Assembly (NCBI GenBank): GCA_026874595.1
Contig: CM049308.1
Span: forward strand, 26,712,367-26,776,366
Length of the DNA stretch: 64,000 nt
Direction: 5' to 3'
Origin: Sipunculus nudus
Lineage: Eukaryota; Annelida; Sipuncula; Golfingiida; Sipunculidae
A program made the translations under genes and the position numbers. The notes below the pieces were generated by a model. It made no database searches. It saw nothing but the letters and a program-made list of their open reading frames with translations, and had not been told where the DNA came from. Below, piece by piece: positions 26,001 through 40,600 of the stretch (position 1 is its first letter; every line of letters begins with the position of its first letter).

Positions 26001-29000
26001 ATAAAAATGATGGCTGACATTTTTGTATGGGCATGAAAGCATTGTATCAAAGATTATCACTTGAAGGCCTTAACTTTTAGTTTTTGATTTCTAAAATAGT
26101 CATAAAATATACTGATATTTATCATTCTGAAGTTTGGAAAAAAACATGCATTATCCTGGCTTCTTTCATAACAGCCTCGTGGGTAAATAACCAGATATTT
26201 GCAGCATCTAGATTAAATAAAAAAGATATTAGTTCCTTAATTGAGGTTATCTTTTTACCAGTCTGCCTGTGTGTCTGTTAGCAGCTTTATGCAAACGCCA
26301 CTAAACCAATATCCACAGGGCAGGAGGTTGGGCATGGGCCAGGGTAGGCCAGTTTAAATTTTGGTGGAGATCTTGATAAATGGAGAAAAACCAAGAGAAT
26401 TTATTTTTACTTTGCTCAAGTTATGCACTCCATGAGCCGCATCCATGAATGTCGCTCTGGTTAGCTCACTGGAACAAGGTTCAGGAGAGCTCATTTGGTT
26501 ATGGAACTGATATTAAAAGAAATAAAATTTGAAAACAAAGATCAGTTAAAGACCAGTTGTTTTAGAATCAGATCTCAATGAGGCAGTTGATGATAGACTG
26601 TGATAGTGATGTTGGACTTCCAGGAAATGTTGCATTTTGAGTTGAGCTGCTAAAGAGAGAGAGAGAAAAATCAAGCATTTAGGTTTACCATTGGAGAAAA
26701 ACTAGCAGGTTGAGCTACTAGAGAAAAATTTGCATTTATATAGGTTGAGCCACTAGAGAAAAATTTTCACTTAGGTCGAGCTGCTATAATAAAATTGCAT
26801 TATGATTAAGCTTTTAGAGAAAAAAAACTTGCATTCAGGTTAAGCCACTGGAGAAAAACTTGTTGTTACTATTGCTAGGTTGAGCCACTTAGAGTTTTAC
26901 TCTCATCATTAATAAACTCATCCTGTGATTAATGATTAACCTGGTGACAGAACATAATTTCATTTTCATTGACAGTCATTCTAGCATAAATAATTTCCAT
27001 GATTCAGTATATCCTTAAAACTGTGAACATAAATTAATTAAGAAGCACAGAGTGACATTATGAATTGACATTAATTGTCATTGTTGCATCTCCAGTGATG
27101 GACTACATGGCTACAGTGATAACTGCTACAAGTGGTTGTATTTTACTGTGTATATTACTTAGTGCATTTTACTTTTTATAGTAATTTGTCATCTGAACAG
27201 AAAAATAATAATTGGTGTGCAGTGAACTTGCAGTCCTTGATTCTTTGGTTTTTTTTTATATTTTCCATTCCCCTGGAAAACCTCTCAATTTTCAATAAAT
27301 TAGGTAGTTTTATTAGTTAGTTTACTGTGGAATACATAGTGAAATGTGAAAGTCAATAATGACTACAGCATGAAATATATAATTTGTATAATAATGAATA
27401 CAGCATGAAATATGTAATTTATATGGTATATTATATTAAAATGAATTTGGTTGTACTTAGATGATTTGTTATATTTAGAAATAATAAACACCCTAGAATA
27501 TTTCTTAATGAAATAATTTCAGCATCAAGACCTGAATTTTGTTTTAATACCTGAGTATCCATATTATTGCATGATTATTTCTGTAAATATTGTAATGGAT
27601 AGACTTTTCTGTTAGATGCTATAATATAACAAGTCTGTTTAATTGTAAATTTCTACTCTTTGCTTAAGGTGCTTTAATCAAGAATGGTTCTAAACATACC
27701 TAAAAGATCTGTAAAATCTGTCATATTCAAATCTTAAATCAGTTTTACTTGTGATTTCTGAACTGTTATGGTTATATTATCAGGTATTATGAAAAAAGGT
27801 AATTTTTTTACACAAGTTAATATTAATATGAAATAACTGTTATGATTTCAAAAATAGTCATACTTGAAATGATACTCCTGTTATATCTCACAGGCATCAT
27901 GATACAATTTTGATGGTCACAAATGCATTACATTACAATAATGTAGACCACAATATATATTTCCCGTATATTGTTCTCTTAAGACTTACTACCATGACAT
28001 AGTGAGGTAATATATACATAGTAAGTGAGGCAAGGCCCCTACCTGATAAAGGTGAGCTTGTCCTAGCAGGACTTGTCCCATGTGACATTCAGTATTACAC
28101 TAACGTAATCAAAAACATGTGACACAGACAGGAGAGGGAATGACAAGACACTGTCCTTTGTGGTTTTGCGGGAGATAGCATCTGAAGCAAGGCGACAGAT
28201 GTCTTGAGATTAGGCTGGTTTGTTACAACAGTAGACCTATTAGGGATTGAGAGGTTGCTTCCGGGTGCAGGCCGGTGGTGGGGGTAACCTGCGCACAATG
28301 TTCCCTTGTATCTCAAGCACTGGCCCACTGTCTCCCAGTGTTCTGAATCAAATGCTGCCTCTCACAAGCAATCACATGCATTGTGCTTACCATCATGCAG
28401 TGACAGGCTTCCCAAAGCCTCAAGGAGACCAGCTAGAAGCAGGGACTCCTGACTGAGATGGCTATAAGTGCCTCTCCACCTTATTCTTTGGGGCGGCTAA
28501 TTTTGTTGAAAAAAACTCCGCAATAGCCCCTGGGGACTCAATGCCCAGCCACCTGTGGTAGGCCACCCCTCCCCTACTGACAATTGGAGTTAGGCCATGT
28601 GGCTCCTAACTTCGGGTCTTGGGTTCGTTTTCATTACCCTGACACTAGGTCAGATGAAGATGCCCTCGGCAGCTGGAACATTGACACACCATATTGCATC
28701 TTTTGCGGTTTAACGCACGTTCCAAGTTCGGAGCTCCTGTTGCCTTCACACTTGGTCAAGTCTTTACGCTCGGCAGAAGCAGCTACTGCTGCTGAGCTAC
28801 GCAGTGTTAAGCAGGCGTTTGCGTAAATTGCTTATTTCTGCTTGGAATGAACCATTGTTACCTGATAGCAGGTAACAGGACTCCTTTTGAGACTAATTAT
28901 CTCACTTTCCTACATGTGACTCTCACCTGTGTCACTCTGCCAGGCGCCACCCACTAGAGTCATGCTGGGGTCCTGTCTTGTGAGACCCCCATCATTGCAC

Positions 29001-31508
29001 ATGTTGGCATCATTAACACTTCAACAACCCCAATTAAACAACCCCCAACTGTAAACTTGCCAACTGGCCTTCCTCAATGTGATATTAAACATTTTTTTTT
29101 CTTCCAAAGTGTGACAGTCTCAGAAAATATCCCCATCTGTACTTTCTTATACATTAAATCTAATTTTCAACCAATATTTACCTAGAGAAAATTGATGAGT
29201 GATCATAGGTAATCAAAATGATCAGTAGTTTACGACTTTGCAGTAAGAGCATTGTCTTTATTTGAGCCTTTTCTATGTTATGACTGGCTATTAAGTTCAT
29301 TGCATCATGACATAAGTAATGTGTAGAACCCAGCTTTCTGCAGATATTTCATGATAAAATATAAAATATTTGTCAGCAATACAATAGTTTTATGGACAAC
29401 AGGTATGAGGTGAACACTGCATGAATTCAAAATTCTATTGCTCCATCTGTTCAAGACACCATTTATTCAAACAGTCCTGTTAAATGTCTGGAGTTTCTAA
29501 TTTATAATGGCATCCTCAAATCATTTTATTTTCCTTGATGGACCTGCCTGCTTATCTGAATCTGGATTAGCAGTAATAGCTAATCAAGATAGGCAAATAA
29601 TTAGCACTTGACCAGAATTGATTAGTAAGCTCTGGTGTTGGGAATTGGTTGTAATTTCAAAATTGATCATCAGTAAAAATTGGTTGTTTAGAAGTATGAA
29701 CGTTCAGACAAAGTCTTAAGTGCAAAAATTTGCAATTGATTATGGCACTGCAAGATCGATCATCAGATAGTTTGCATCAACCTGACCAATCATCGATTAT
29801 AATCAATCATCAGCCCATCACTAGTAAACTCTAACGTGAATACAGGTAAATAATTCCCTTTTTGAGATACCGTTGTTTGTTGTTTGTTGCATTGTGTAGT
29901 ACATTTGTATACACATATTGAAATGCTTAACCTAAACAAGATTCACATTTGGTTTACATGAAATATTTGGTCTAAAATGTTAAAATTAATTATTTTTGTG
30001 AAGGTTATGTGGGTGATTACTGTTCTTTAACTATTCTAAATATCCCGTGTAGTTGGGCTTCATTTGCTTTCATTTGATATTCTCAGTCATACCGACCTGT
30101 AAAAAAACTCGGCTGTATTGTGTATGTTGAAATTTTACAGTTGATTTTATGCACTGAAATTGATACTGCATTCCTCACACAAAGGTGGACTACAAAGACT
30201 TTTTTAAAGTTTTTACATTTATGTTAGATCTACTTGTTTTATCTTGTTTTGGTTCAGTATGCCGAGTCATAGGACTTTTCCATAATAAAATGTTTTTTTG
30301 TCTGATCAGTTTGTACTTTCAGATTAGAATTCACAAAATGCTTGTCACACACAATATGCAACTTTTTTACTATACAGAACAGCATGCTAAAGATGTTTTA
30401 CCTTCAGACCTAAAAAAAACCTGAATGTTTATATTGACTTGACTTGATGAGTGTTTCTCCAGAGAAATCTGTGAAAGTGATATTGTATCACTTCTGTGAT
30501 TATACCAGCACTTTAAGTGAATTATATTTAATTCATCTCTCTTGATATTTTTTCAAAGATGGGTGGAGTTAGTACATTCTTTCATTGTCTTCTCAACTGT
30601 AATGAACTATTATTTATTTTTATGAATGAGCTTTGTAAATTGTATTCTTTAAATATATGGTTAACTGTATTACAGTGTTCTTATTTTCAGATTCAACAAC
30701 AATGCAACAAGTTAGGTGAGTATACAAATCATTGTCTTGTTCTCAGTGAAAGTCCAATGTTTGCGGTCTAATTTGAGTGTCATATCATGATAATCAAAAT
30801 ATTTTGAATCCTACTTTGGGGTGTTTTTCAAAACATTTGAAAAGATTTGAAATTCAAATGTAAATTTAGCTGAATCATTATGCACTCATTTGTGTGAATA
30901 CATCAAATGTTTTGTCACTTTGTCCAAAATTATCAAATGCCACTGTGAGAGCACTTGAGATGCTGTCTCTCACCGCTTTTCATTTTTCGTTTCGAAATGT
31001 ACACCAACGGCTTTGCCCAAATCATTTTGAAAAACGTTTTGTGTGTGAAAGGGGTAAATGTCTCCTGTGTTGCTCATGACAACATCAGTGGCCAGTGTGA
31101 AAGGGTGACTGCTATGTGTCTCTTTATTTCTGCTTATATAAAAAGTTTTTGTTTTGATTTTGGTGCAGTGCACTGCATTGCTAGATTATGAGCAGAGGTG
31201 CCAGCCACCATGTAGATGACTGTTTGGTTTGTAGTCTGACATCACTGACTGACTAAACATACACTGAAAGTGGTCTTAATAGACAGGTGATCTTACTAGA
31301 GAGATGGTCTTTAAGAAAAAATTCACTGTATGTCATATATATATATGTATATAATTATCATTTTATTGTGAGAAAACTATTGCGATATATATTGTATCTT
31401 GATATAATGAATTATTACAGTCTGAAGAAGTATGCAGTTATTAATTTTAGGATAGTGCTTGTTGGTTACATGGTTAACATCATCTGTACATAAGAAGACA
31501 TTACAAAT

Positions 31509-31560
<52 letters not shown>

Positions 31561-31572
31561 TAAAGATAAAGA

Positions 31573-31631
<59 letters not shown>

Positions 31632-34600
31632 TTGAATAACTGACCTGCTTGCCCAAGTGCTAATAGCCTTAAATGAAATGGCTTCATGGCCGACCAGCAA
31701 ACTAAAAATTGCACCTGAAAAGGTAAGGTGTGAAACACTGGTCTTTGTGCAAAAATGTGACTAATAGATTGCCTTTCTCTATTATCGTCCATTTTTCTTG
31801 GGGGGTCTGTTCCTAGCCATATATTATTCTTAGCTGGGGAGAATATTTATTTTCTGTCGTAGAGGTGGTGTAACATGATGATTCATTGAAAATAAATAAC
31901 CTGCTTATTGTGGTAGGTGTTGTTTTGGGTTCCTGTTAATATCCTCTTCGGTGTCTCATATTTTAACATTTAAATCTGTTTAATGTAATTTATAGATTAT
32001 CAGAACTTTGCAGTGATGATTAAACTCAATCATTAGTAGATAAATACATGTTTACGTAATTATAAGTGTTTTTTCCATGCAGGTTACCTTTTACCAGCTG
32101 CTAACTGCAGGTTACAGCAGGCTTGTTTGTAAGTATTAATTAATATCTACAGTATCACAATTACTCATTATTCATGCTTATTTGTTTCATTACCACCAAT
32201 CTTTTCCTTTTGAATATATTCTATCAATTTGGCCCTCATATTGAAATTAAGTGATGTTAATCTGAAATTATACATTAATGTAATCAGACAGGTCAGACAT
32301 TGTTTTGCATTCAGATATCTGGCTAAGATAAAAATGTAGTAAATGTCTTTGCTTCTTTTATAAAGCACAGGGCAAAGTTTACTTTAGGGCGTAACCATGT
32401 GTAAAATATATGCAACTTAATTATACTTGTTTTGATGACAGTTAAGCATCATTAATGCAACAAGACCTGTAATGATACATTGATTCACTATTTATCACAT
32501 TACATCAGATATCCATGTTCTACATTTACTATTTGTGGTCATCAGTTGTAAAGCAGGGCTTGACTTCAGTGGTCAACAGCTTGCCCAGGGCAAGTAAAAG
32601 TTCCAGAAAATGGTAATCAAGTGGGTCCATCATAAACCTTTACCCAGACACCTGAATCTTAACTTATCTTCAATTAGCCAATTTCTCAGAGAAATTACAT
32701 TATAGCTTCTGCAGAATGGGGGACATTGATTTGGGTTTGTCTGTCTAGCTGTCTGTCTTTCTGTCCATCAAGTTTTCATTTCCGTGTAATAAATTTCTTA
32801 AATATTATCTGATTTCATTCAAATTTGGGTCACTGATTGCTCTCATGCATACCTTGGTGGGAATGGTTTTGGATTGTGTGTCTGAAAAAATATTATCACC
32901 AGTTCCAAAACAAACAAAAAAATTTACCTTTTTTTCCCAGTTCACAACAAAGATTATGAGATGTGGAAACATTTTCAGGGGACAATGAAAACTGAAACAC
33001 AGGAACTTTGACTTTCGAGACATCTTCAGGGGAAAATAAAAAACTAAAACATTGAGAAAGCAAAAGGGGGACAACAATGTTGCAGAAGCGGGGGATATAA
33101 ATGCCATGAATTTGCTTGTTTATTTTAAATTGCATATATATAAAATACTTTTGAGGAATATGATTAACAAACAAACATCTGAATGTGTTTATTGTCTAAT
33201 ATTCAGTGTTTCATGTGGCTGTTCCATTTATTGTGCACCATTTGTATTTGGCAAGATGGTTTCCATCTGAACGTGAAGTGGCTCTTCTAATAATTGTTCA
33301 CCACGTACAACTGGACACATTGGTTCCATCAGAATACAGGGGCTTGATACATATAATGGCACTGGGCAATTTATTTTCACAACACTTTCCCTCATACTTT
33401 TGTCTGATTGTGCTTGACATAGCTTATTCAAGAGCATTTGAACTGGGTTATACTGGTATGTGACATTGACTGCCGGCAAAATTCCATCTAATGTAGTGGA
33501 TGACAACAAGAAGAAATTATTATTTAAAAGTGTTTATCTCAGAAGCGTGGTTTTTGGTGACATTTAGGATGCACTAGAGGTAAGGGGCGCAATTTGGGGT
33601 GACACTGACAGTGGTGATAGTGCTTGTCTTGGTGATAGTCGCATCACCGTTGACATATTTGCGTCACGTATGCTGAGATTGGTGATGGCCTGTTACCATA
33701 ATGAACGAATTAGGAAAATTTGCTGCCCAGTGTGGAAAGAAACAGGTGTGACATGTAAGTTAAAAGAAAGATTTATACAGGAATTTAACATCTACACACA
33801 AAAATAGAAATTCATACAATCAGTATGACCTGTACATGCACACATTGTGATAGGAAGAGACGTGGTGGCATACTTGGAAACTTCCCTGGTACCCAGCCTC
33901 TGAACAATTTAAAGCTGGCTTTTATTTTTCTTTGACGTTTTGACCCAGCTACTTAAAAAAGGCATACACCTATTTAAGGCCTCGCATTTGATCAAGGAAA
34001 TACGGTACATGTACAGTACTTGCAATATTAAAAAATGTCATTTCTTCTTTTAATGTTTGATTCTTTTAATTATAATTTCTCTAAGTGGTTATGTCTGGTT
34101 CACTAGTAAAGCCTTAATTGATTTTTACAAATAGTACACAAATTGTAAATTACCTTGTTTTTATGTTTCAGACATCACCATTATGAACCACACGTGCCAA
34201 GGTACACATATAATTCCCAATACAGGGGGTTTCATACAACAGTAACTGCATGTAAGTATAATGGATTCTGATTGATTATCAGTTAAAAAATTAAGATATT
34301 TGCTGTATTAATCTCTGTGAGCAGTGTTGCACAGATAAACCCTAAGTTTCAGAAATGCATCATTTATCTCACATAGATTATATGTCTCAGAATGTGGTTT
34401 CTGTTGTATCAGCAGTTACATTGTGTTTCTGTACTGATAATGATCAGTGTACCAGTAGACCACAGGCTTTTAGTGTAATATCTGATGAACTGGAGAAGCA
34501 TGTTGTCTGGATCTTTTGAATTATTATTTGTCTGGGGATACTATGGTTTTATTTTGGTGCTTTTATGCTTGATAACTCAAAAAATTTTTCACTGATCTTT

Positions 34601-37600
34601 ACCAAACTTGACATGTTTACCAAACTCACACCAAATCTTAAATATCTCAAAAAGGGATGCATGGATTGGTCCAAAAAACAAAACAGCCAAAGATTTTGGA
34701 TAGCTTTGTATTCTGCAGGGAACAGGTAGCCCCACCTTTTGTCCTTTTTTTGTTTTTGCACCTTTTAATACCAACTTCATTGCCACTTTACTATACTGTG
34801 AGCATTATAAGTCAAAAACTATTATACATAGATATTGCTTATGGGATGAGTTATAATTAAATTGGGATCATGACATCTCCTATGACAGCGGCCTTGACCT
34901 TTTATATACCCATATTTGGTGTAAAATATTGTTTCTCAAGTTAATAGATGGAAGAAACCATGGTGGCTTGCTAAGTGTCAATATATGCTTCTGAAGATGG
35001 GGGCCTATTCTTGAAGGGATGGGGGATTAATTGTCTGGGGATACTATGGCACCTGCAGTGACAAGAAATGTCTAATAACTCTAGTTTATTATTGAAGTAT
35101 GGCATGCTAAAAGCATTGGCACTGAGGACTTTTCAAGTTTTGTGTGTCTATTCATGCAGCTCAGTTCCTCTGCTGAGCATCATGACCCATGGGCCACTTG
35201 TGCTTGGTCACTCAGCTCAATTTTCAGCTGGTGCATTTGTTATGCAAGCCAGTCATGCTCTGAGACTGTTTAAAATAGTAGATAAAAGCAAAGAAAATAA
35301 TTATTTTAAAAAGTATAAATAAGTATATAAAAAAGTATACAAATTTTTCCTAAAATTCTAAAAAATTAAATTTAAGCATAATTTATAATTAAAATTTTTT
35401 TTTCTGATGAGCATCAGTGCATATGTACACATCTGTGTTGTGTCAGTGGTGTTAGAAATAAATAGGGTAAAAAATGAATGATATTTAAAATATATCTTAT
35501 TTATAAATTTATACCCTATATATCCTATCCTAATTGACTAAGCACTTCAGGAGGCCTGATAAATTTCAGAAACAGGCTCAAGTCAACATTACAGTCATGA
35601 GATACAACCAAAGATAGAAAAAAAAGGCACAGATGAAGTGACATTATATAGTACCCTGTTGTACTTTGGTGTAATGCCAAGGCACTTGGTCCTATCTGAG
35701 TTTTTTTCCCAAGATTATTATGGCTCCGTAAACATGTGACACATCTTTGCCCATCGGAGCAGACAGAGTCATGACGTGACAGACTGTCCGATCTGTAATA
35801 CTTGCATAATGCTGATAGGTGGATCGGCCTTTTATACAGAAGGCTCCCTTGATGCATATTAAGGGATTATTTCATCTTGTGATTCTATCCTATCATAATC
35901 CTATCACTGCCCGCCGATCCCGGTTCCCTGGGTCTGCTTAGGCCTCACTTGAGACAAATTTATACCATCCAACTCCATGCTCAGTAAAGTGAGGCTGTGG
36001 CTAGTACCAACAAATAGATCTGACCTCACGGGAGATGTCCTGCCGAATTGATCGCATAAGCGACGTTCACACGCTGAGTAATCCCACCATGCAGCTGCAC
36101 CTCAAGGTATTACTGCCGACCCAGATAGGGGTCATTTAGTGCAGTCAGTAACAAAATGGGAGTAATTAAGTGTAATGCACTTAACTAGGTTAATATCAAG
36201 ATGTACCCTCATGAGAGCATCAGTGATACAAAAACATGCTTGAATGCAGCTGTTCTGATCTTTGCAACAGCAGTCGTAGCAGGGCTTGAAATTTTCAGCA
36301 GTCCACATGCTTGTATAATTTAATGCTCATTAAATTGAACTGAAAAAATTGTCCATATTTGGGTGGATCCTCCATACACAGTCATTTTCATTTTTTAGAG
36401 AATATATTTATAAGAAAATCACAAATATGGTGACACCCTCCAATTTATTATATTGCAGGGGCGTATCCAGGATTAAGGAAAAGGGGGGGTCCGACCCAGG
36501 AGTACTTATGAAAAACCCCCCAGAAAAGGTCCCCAGGTCCGTAAAAGGGGGGTCCAGGCCACAAAATTTTGTCTGAAACCCTTAAAAAAGGTTGCTTCAG
36601 ATTGAAAAGGGGGGGTCCGGACCCCCTTGACCACCCACCCGAAATTCAATTCAGTACTGGGTGAACCTTAGTATTTTCCCATAATAGACAGTTCAGGTAT
36701 TAGAGTTGTTTGGAAACTCCCAAGCCTACATTTAAGCCTACAGCTACACCCCTTCAGGTGTGTGTGATAAAGATGTGTCCATTGGATCAAGAGAGGTGTC
36801 CTTATACTTGCATTTAAGTATGTGTTTTAAGCTTCCTTGTGATATGTTTTTAAAGTTCTTTGATGAAATTATATAATATTTACCTTTTACATGCTAGGAT
36901 GACACGTAATAGCAAGTTTGTTTTTTATCATACGGCACACATTGTGTGTGTTAGCAAAAATTAATTAAGCATTTGTACTTAGTGTATAAGCTTTAAAATT
37001 AATTCTTCATGTGATGAAAATCTTTCAGAAATTTAAAAAGTTATTAAATTTTTTAATAAACATTTTTTAATTTTTTATTTTTTTCAGATGATGAAATTAG
37101 GGTTATTAATGCGCCGGCTTTCGCAGAATCAGTGACAGAGGGAGATGTGAGGTGGGAGAAAGGTAAGAAGCTCTGCTCACATGATAAATCAGTCATTGAG
37201 TCCCTGCTTTTATTTGCTCTAAGCTGCATTTACTTTGAGCAATAAAAGGGCATCCTTTGATGTCACTTCATGTAACAGCATCCAGAAAGCTATAAAGTAT
37301 GCTGATGCAAGTGGCAGTCTGATTGTTTATTGTCTATTTCTGGAGTGCTTATATAGATAATTATGTCATTGTCACATATTGAACAGAAATACAAGCATTT
37401 CATAATTATCGACTTGGAACAGATGATATTAATATTTGTGTGTAAGATACAACCAAAGCTGCATTTGGCATGAATGATTGTGCATCAGTTCCAAGCCCTA
37501 GTTTTCAAGCTGTCTAATGAATTGACTGAAAGTCTAATTGAGCTCCTTTTTTTGTGTATAAGATGAACTCTGTCAAATAAAAGTCTTATCAATCCTTTCA

Positions 37601-40600
37601 AAGGCAGACTTTATTAAGTTTGAAAAATAAATTTATATGTATACTTCCACTGACAAAAGTGAACTGTGATGATTCATGGCAAAGGTCATAAGGGCTGAAG
37701 TGGAAGTCTGTCTTATCCATTTAAGATATCAGACCTTGGGTGCTGTGTAGGACCACCCTAAGTGAGGAATTATGCCTTTCACAGATATGGGGCAATATTA
37801 AAGTTGTTAAAATAGACTGCTGACTGATATCCTTAAGTGTCTTGCCTTCCCAACACTCTGGGCAGTCACTGACCTTATAGTCACGTTAAGGACCCATGAC
37901 GCTATTTCGCCAGTGACATATGTCGGCTAAAGGAATTAAAGATTAAGTCATAAATATTCTTCAGGGGTTTGACCATAAATATTCTCTCAGTTGCTCTCTT
38001 AGAGGACTTTAATTGAAACCTAAAAGTAGGTTTGATTCCTTTACTGCTTAGTTTAGAGAGTTCCTTGAGAAGTTTGCACAGTCGTCTTGCTCCGTGAGAT
38101 AAGATAGTCTGCCCCTTGTGTCAGAGCCTTATGTACCTCCCAGAGATGGACTACCTATCTCTTATACGTGTGCATTTATGTCCTGTACAGTAACTGTCCA
38201 TTGACATTTTGTACATAGATTGTATATCCTTTGGTATTTTGCCTATGGATATGTGGATTAATATCCATGGACATTATGTTCATGGACATCATGGTCTGCA
38301 TTGTGTGGATATTAACTCTGTGGTTTCTTGTTTGTGGACATTTCCTTGTGACATTTCCTTGTGGACATAAAGATCTGTGGGCATTAAGTTTTGTGTAAAT
38401 TTTGTTGTGGCTTTAGAATATGTATTGTAATATTTATTGTAATAATTATTATTATAATTATATACTCTGACATACTATATTTTTTTGCTTTAACTGTTTT
38501 GTCTAACATACCATTGCATGTAGGTTATGAAATCATGTTTGACTTTGTTATTCAATGCTTCACTTTCTAATTTGCTAAGATTGTCTTAACCCCTCAACTG
38601 AACATGTTGATCAGTAAGATGTCAGTCTTGACAGATTAACTTAGAAAATGTGAGCCTCTTTGTGATTTCACCTTCACCTTAAGACATTTTGACTTGCTTT
38701 CTTAACATGTAGGTTAGTAGATTATGAAGAAAACAGATTAATGCTGGTATATATATATATATATATATATACTGATTGATACACTGAAAGACATTTTAGC
38801 CCTTAATGATGTCTATTTCCTTTTCTTTGTTTGTGAGCAATTTTAATGTCCATTAACAAAAGATCTGTCTGTAATTTGACAAGGACACTTTTAAGACTGG
38901 CATTTATGAAATGAAAGTAATATACCAGAAAAGATTCTCTAGTAAAGATCCTTGTCAAGTATATATAATAAAACATTAATATATAATAAAACAATCAAGC
39001 AATATATTATGATATCTCTATCAAAAAAGATGAAATAGTTCTTAGCTCACCTGGTCAGGGGGTACTCTTGTTAACACTGATGTTTTTAGAATTTCAGCAA
39101 GTAAGTAATAGTATTTAACAACCAAGTAACATTTGTCTGTATTTAAAAAGACTTTAAGTACCGGTAGCTCACCAGGTCAAGAAAGGTTCAGCCCTGACAT
39201 TTATTGAATGAATGTAAAAGGAATTATTGCCTCTTTCAGTAAAGATTGTTCAGTAGTTTGCCTGGTATATCTTTAAATATTACCAAATGTTTCCTTTTGA
39301 GTCTGACAAACTTTGGTCAAATGTATTTCGAAACTTACAGACTCTGGTCAGAATAAAATTAAGTACTTACAGCGTATGTGTTAATGAGCCCTCATATAGT
39401 AGCACCGGTGGTGAGTAATCTTCAGCTTGTTAGCAGCAGGTTGAATAGTCACTCCTGTGAGTTTGTACTGACATAACAAGAACTACAATGATACCCAGAA
39501 GGTGTGGAGATGCTTACTGGGACTGATCTTATCACTTAGACACAAATCTTGTAGCTGATAAGGATAAGAACCTGTATACTTGTGATTTGAGTGGTTATGC
39601 AAGTGTCTTAACCTTAGCTATAAAGTGTCAGGCATTTGAACCTGTAAACTGACTTGGATCAGCTTAAGGCATTTGACCCTGTAAACCTGCTTGGATCAGC
39701 TCAATGGTTTACACACATACCAATACATGATATAAGGATGATGATCTGCCAACTGGCACATTTATCTTCTTAAAACAAGGTTGCCAGTGTGTAGATTAGT
39801 GTATTTCTCTATGTGTCATGTGTTAAAGATAACAAAGATACAGTCTTCCAGAGTCTGTCAGAGTAAAAGCATTTGATAATGTTCAGAACCATATCCCATT
39901 ATTTTGCATGTATGTTAAGTTTAGGTTAATTGAAAAAGGAGGGGGGGGGTGCCTTCAGTGTAATTTTTATGCATTTTAACATCAAAGTAGTGCCATTTAG
40001 GTTGACCACTGGTTAAAATGTAAGACATCAAGCAAAGAAAAAAGGGAACACTTGGTTGCACCAAATACTTTCCACATACATGAGATTGCACTTTTCTAGC
40101 AAATCTATGAAGTATAGATTAATATTTAATTTTCATCACAAAAAGATATTTTATAATAATGATAAATAATTTAATATTAAGCATTGAAAAAGATATTTGA
40201 TGTTAATAATTTAACAATTTAACTCTTAATTAGTTTTTACATTAGACTTTTCACAGTTTATTCCTCTGGCTATTGAATGTGCAAACCTATTTTGAAGGAA
40301 ACTTTTTTTTTATTTTAAAAGCATAGAATATGCTTTCTGAATATAGCTTTTTTTTGGCTGATTTATAAGCACTTGTTATAAATATTTCAACCTGATACAG
40401 CCTGGATGCTGATCTTTGTATGAGTAAAATGGCATTTGTCACTGGTGTGAAAAATTAATATGAAGTACTGAATTCTATCAGCCAATTAAGATAATGACTC
40501 TTAGTTGAAAGCTTGAGTGGGGTTTGACATAGTTGTTGATTTATTGCTTTATATTCTGGACAAAACATCAGAAACTATAACTTATGTATGAGCAATCAAA

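Larger units (their letters stand above)
20032..30690 (+). other. DLST: DLST intron 1 (10.7 kb)
   Basis: gtacac...ttttcag. Contents include a 23-nt poly-C tract (20351-20373), nested Helitrons (21457-24257), a Helentron 3'-end fragment (25826-25859), a tandem repeat (26640-26890) and a hAT-like MITE (29633-29823). A GC-richer single-copy-looking block at about 28030-28990 is a candidate regulatory region. The rest is unremarkable. Confidence 0.85.
34252..37087 (+). other. DLST: DLST intron 4
   Basis: 2.84 kb. Carries Helitron C3 (34530-35075), a Helentron end fragment (35170-35200), a GC-richer block (about 35640-36150) and a G-rich repeat (36456-36650). Confidence 0.8.

Noticed and set aside
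28584-28826. 80-codon frame in intron 1 as a nested gene
   Set aside because: No recognisable domain, no splice or promoter context, and the GC-richer background makes chance open frames likely.
31377-31792. Tyr-Ile repeat proteins (here and at 17469-17712 and 48915-49189)
   Set aside because: These are translations of TA microsatellites.
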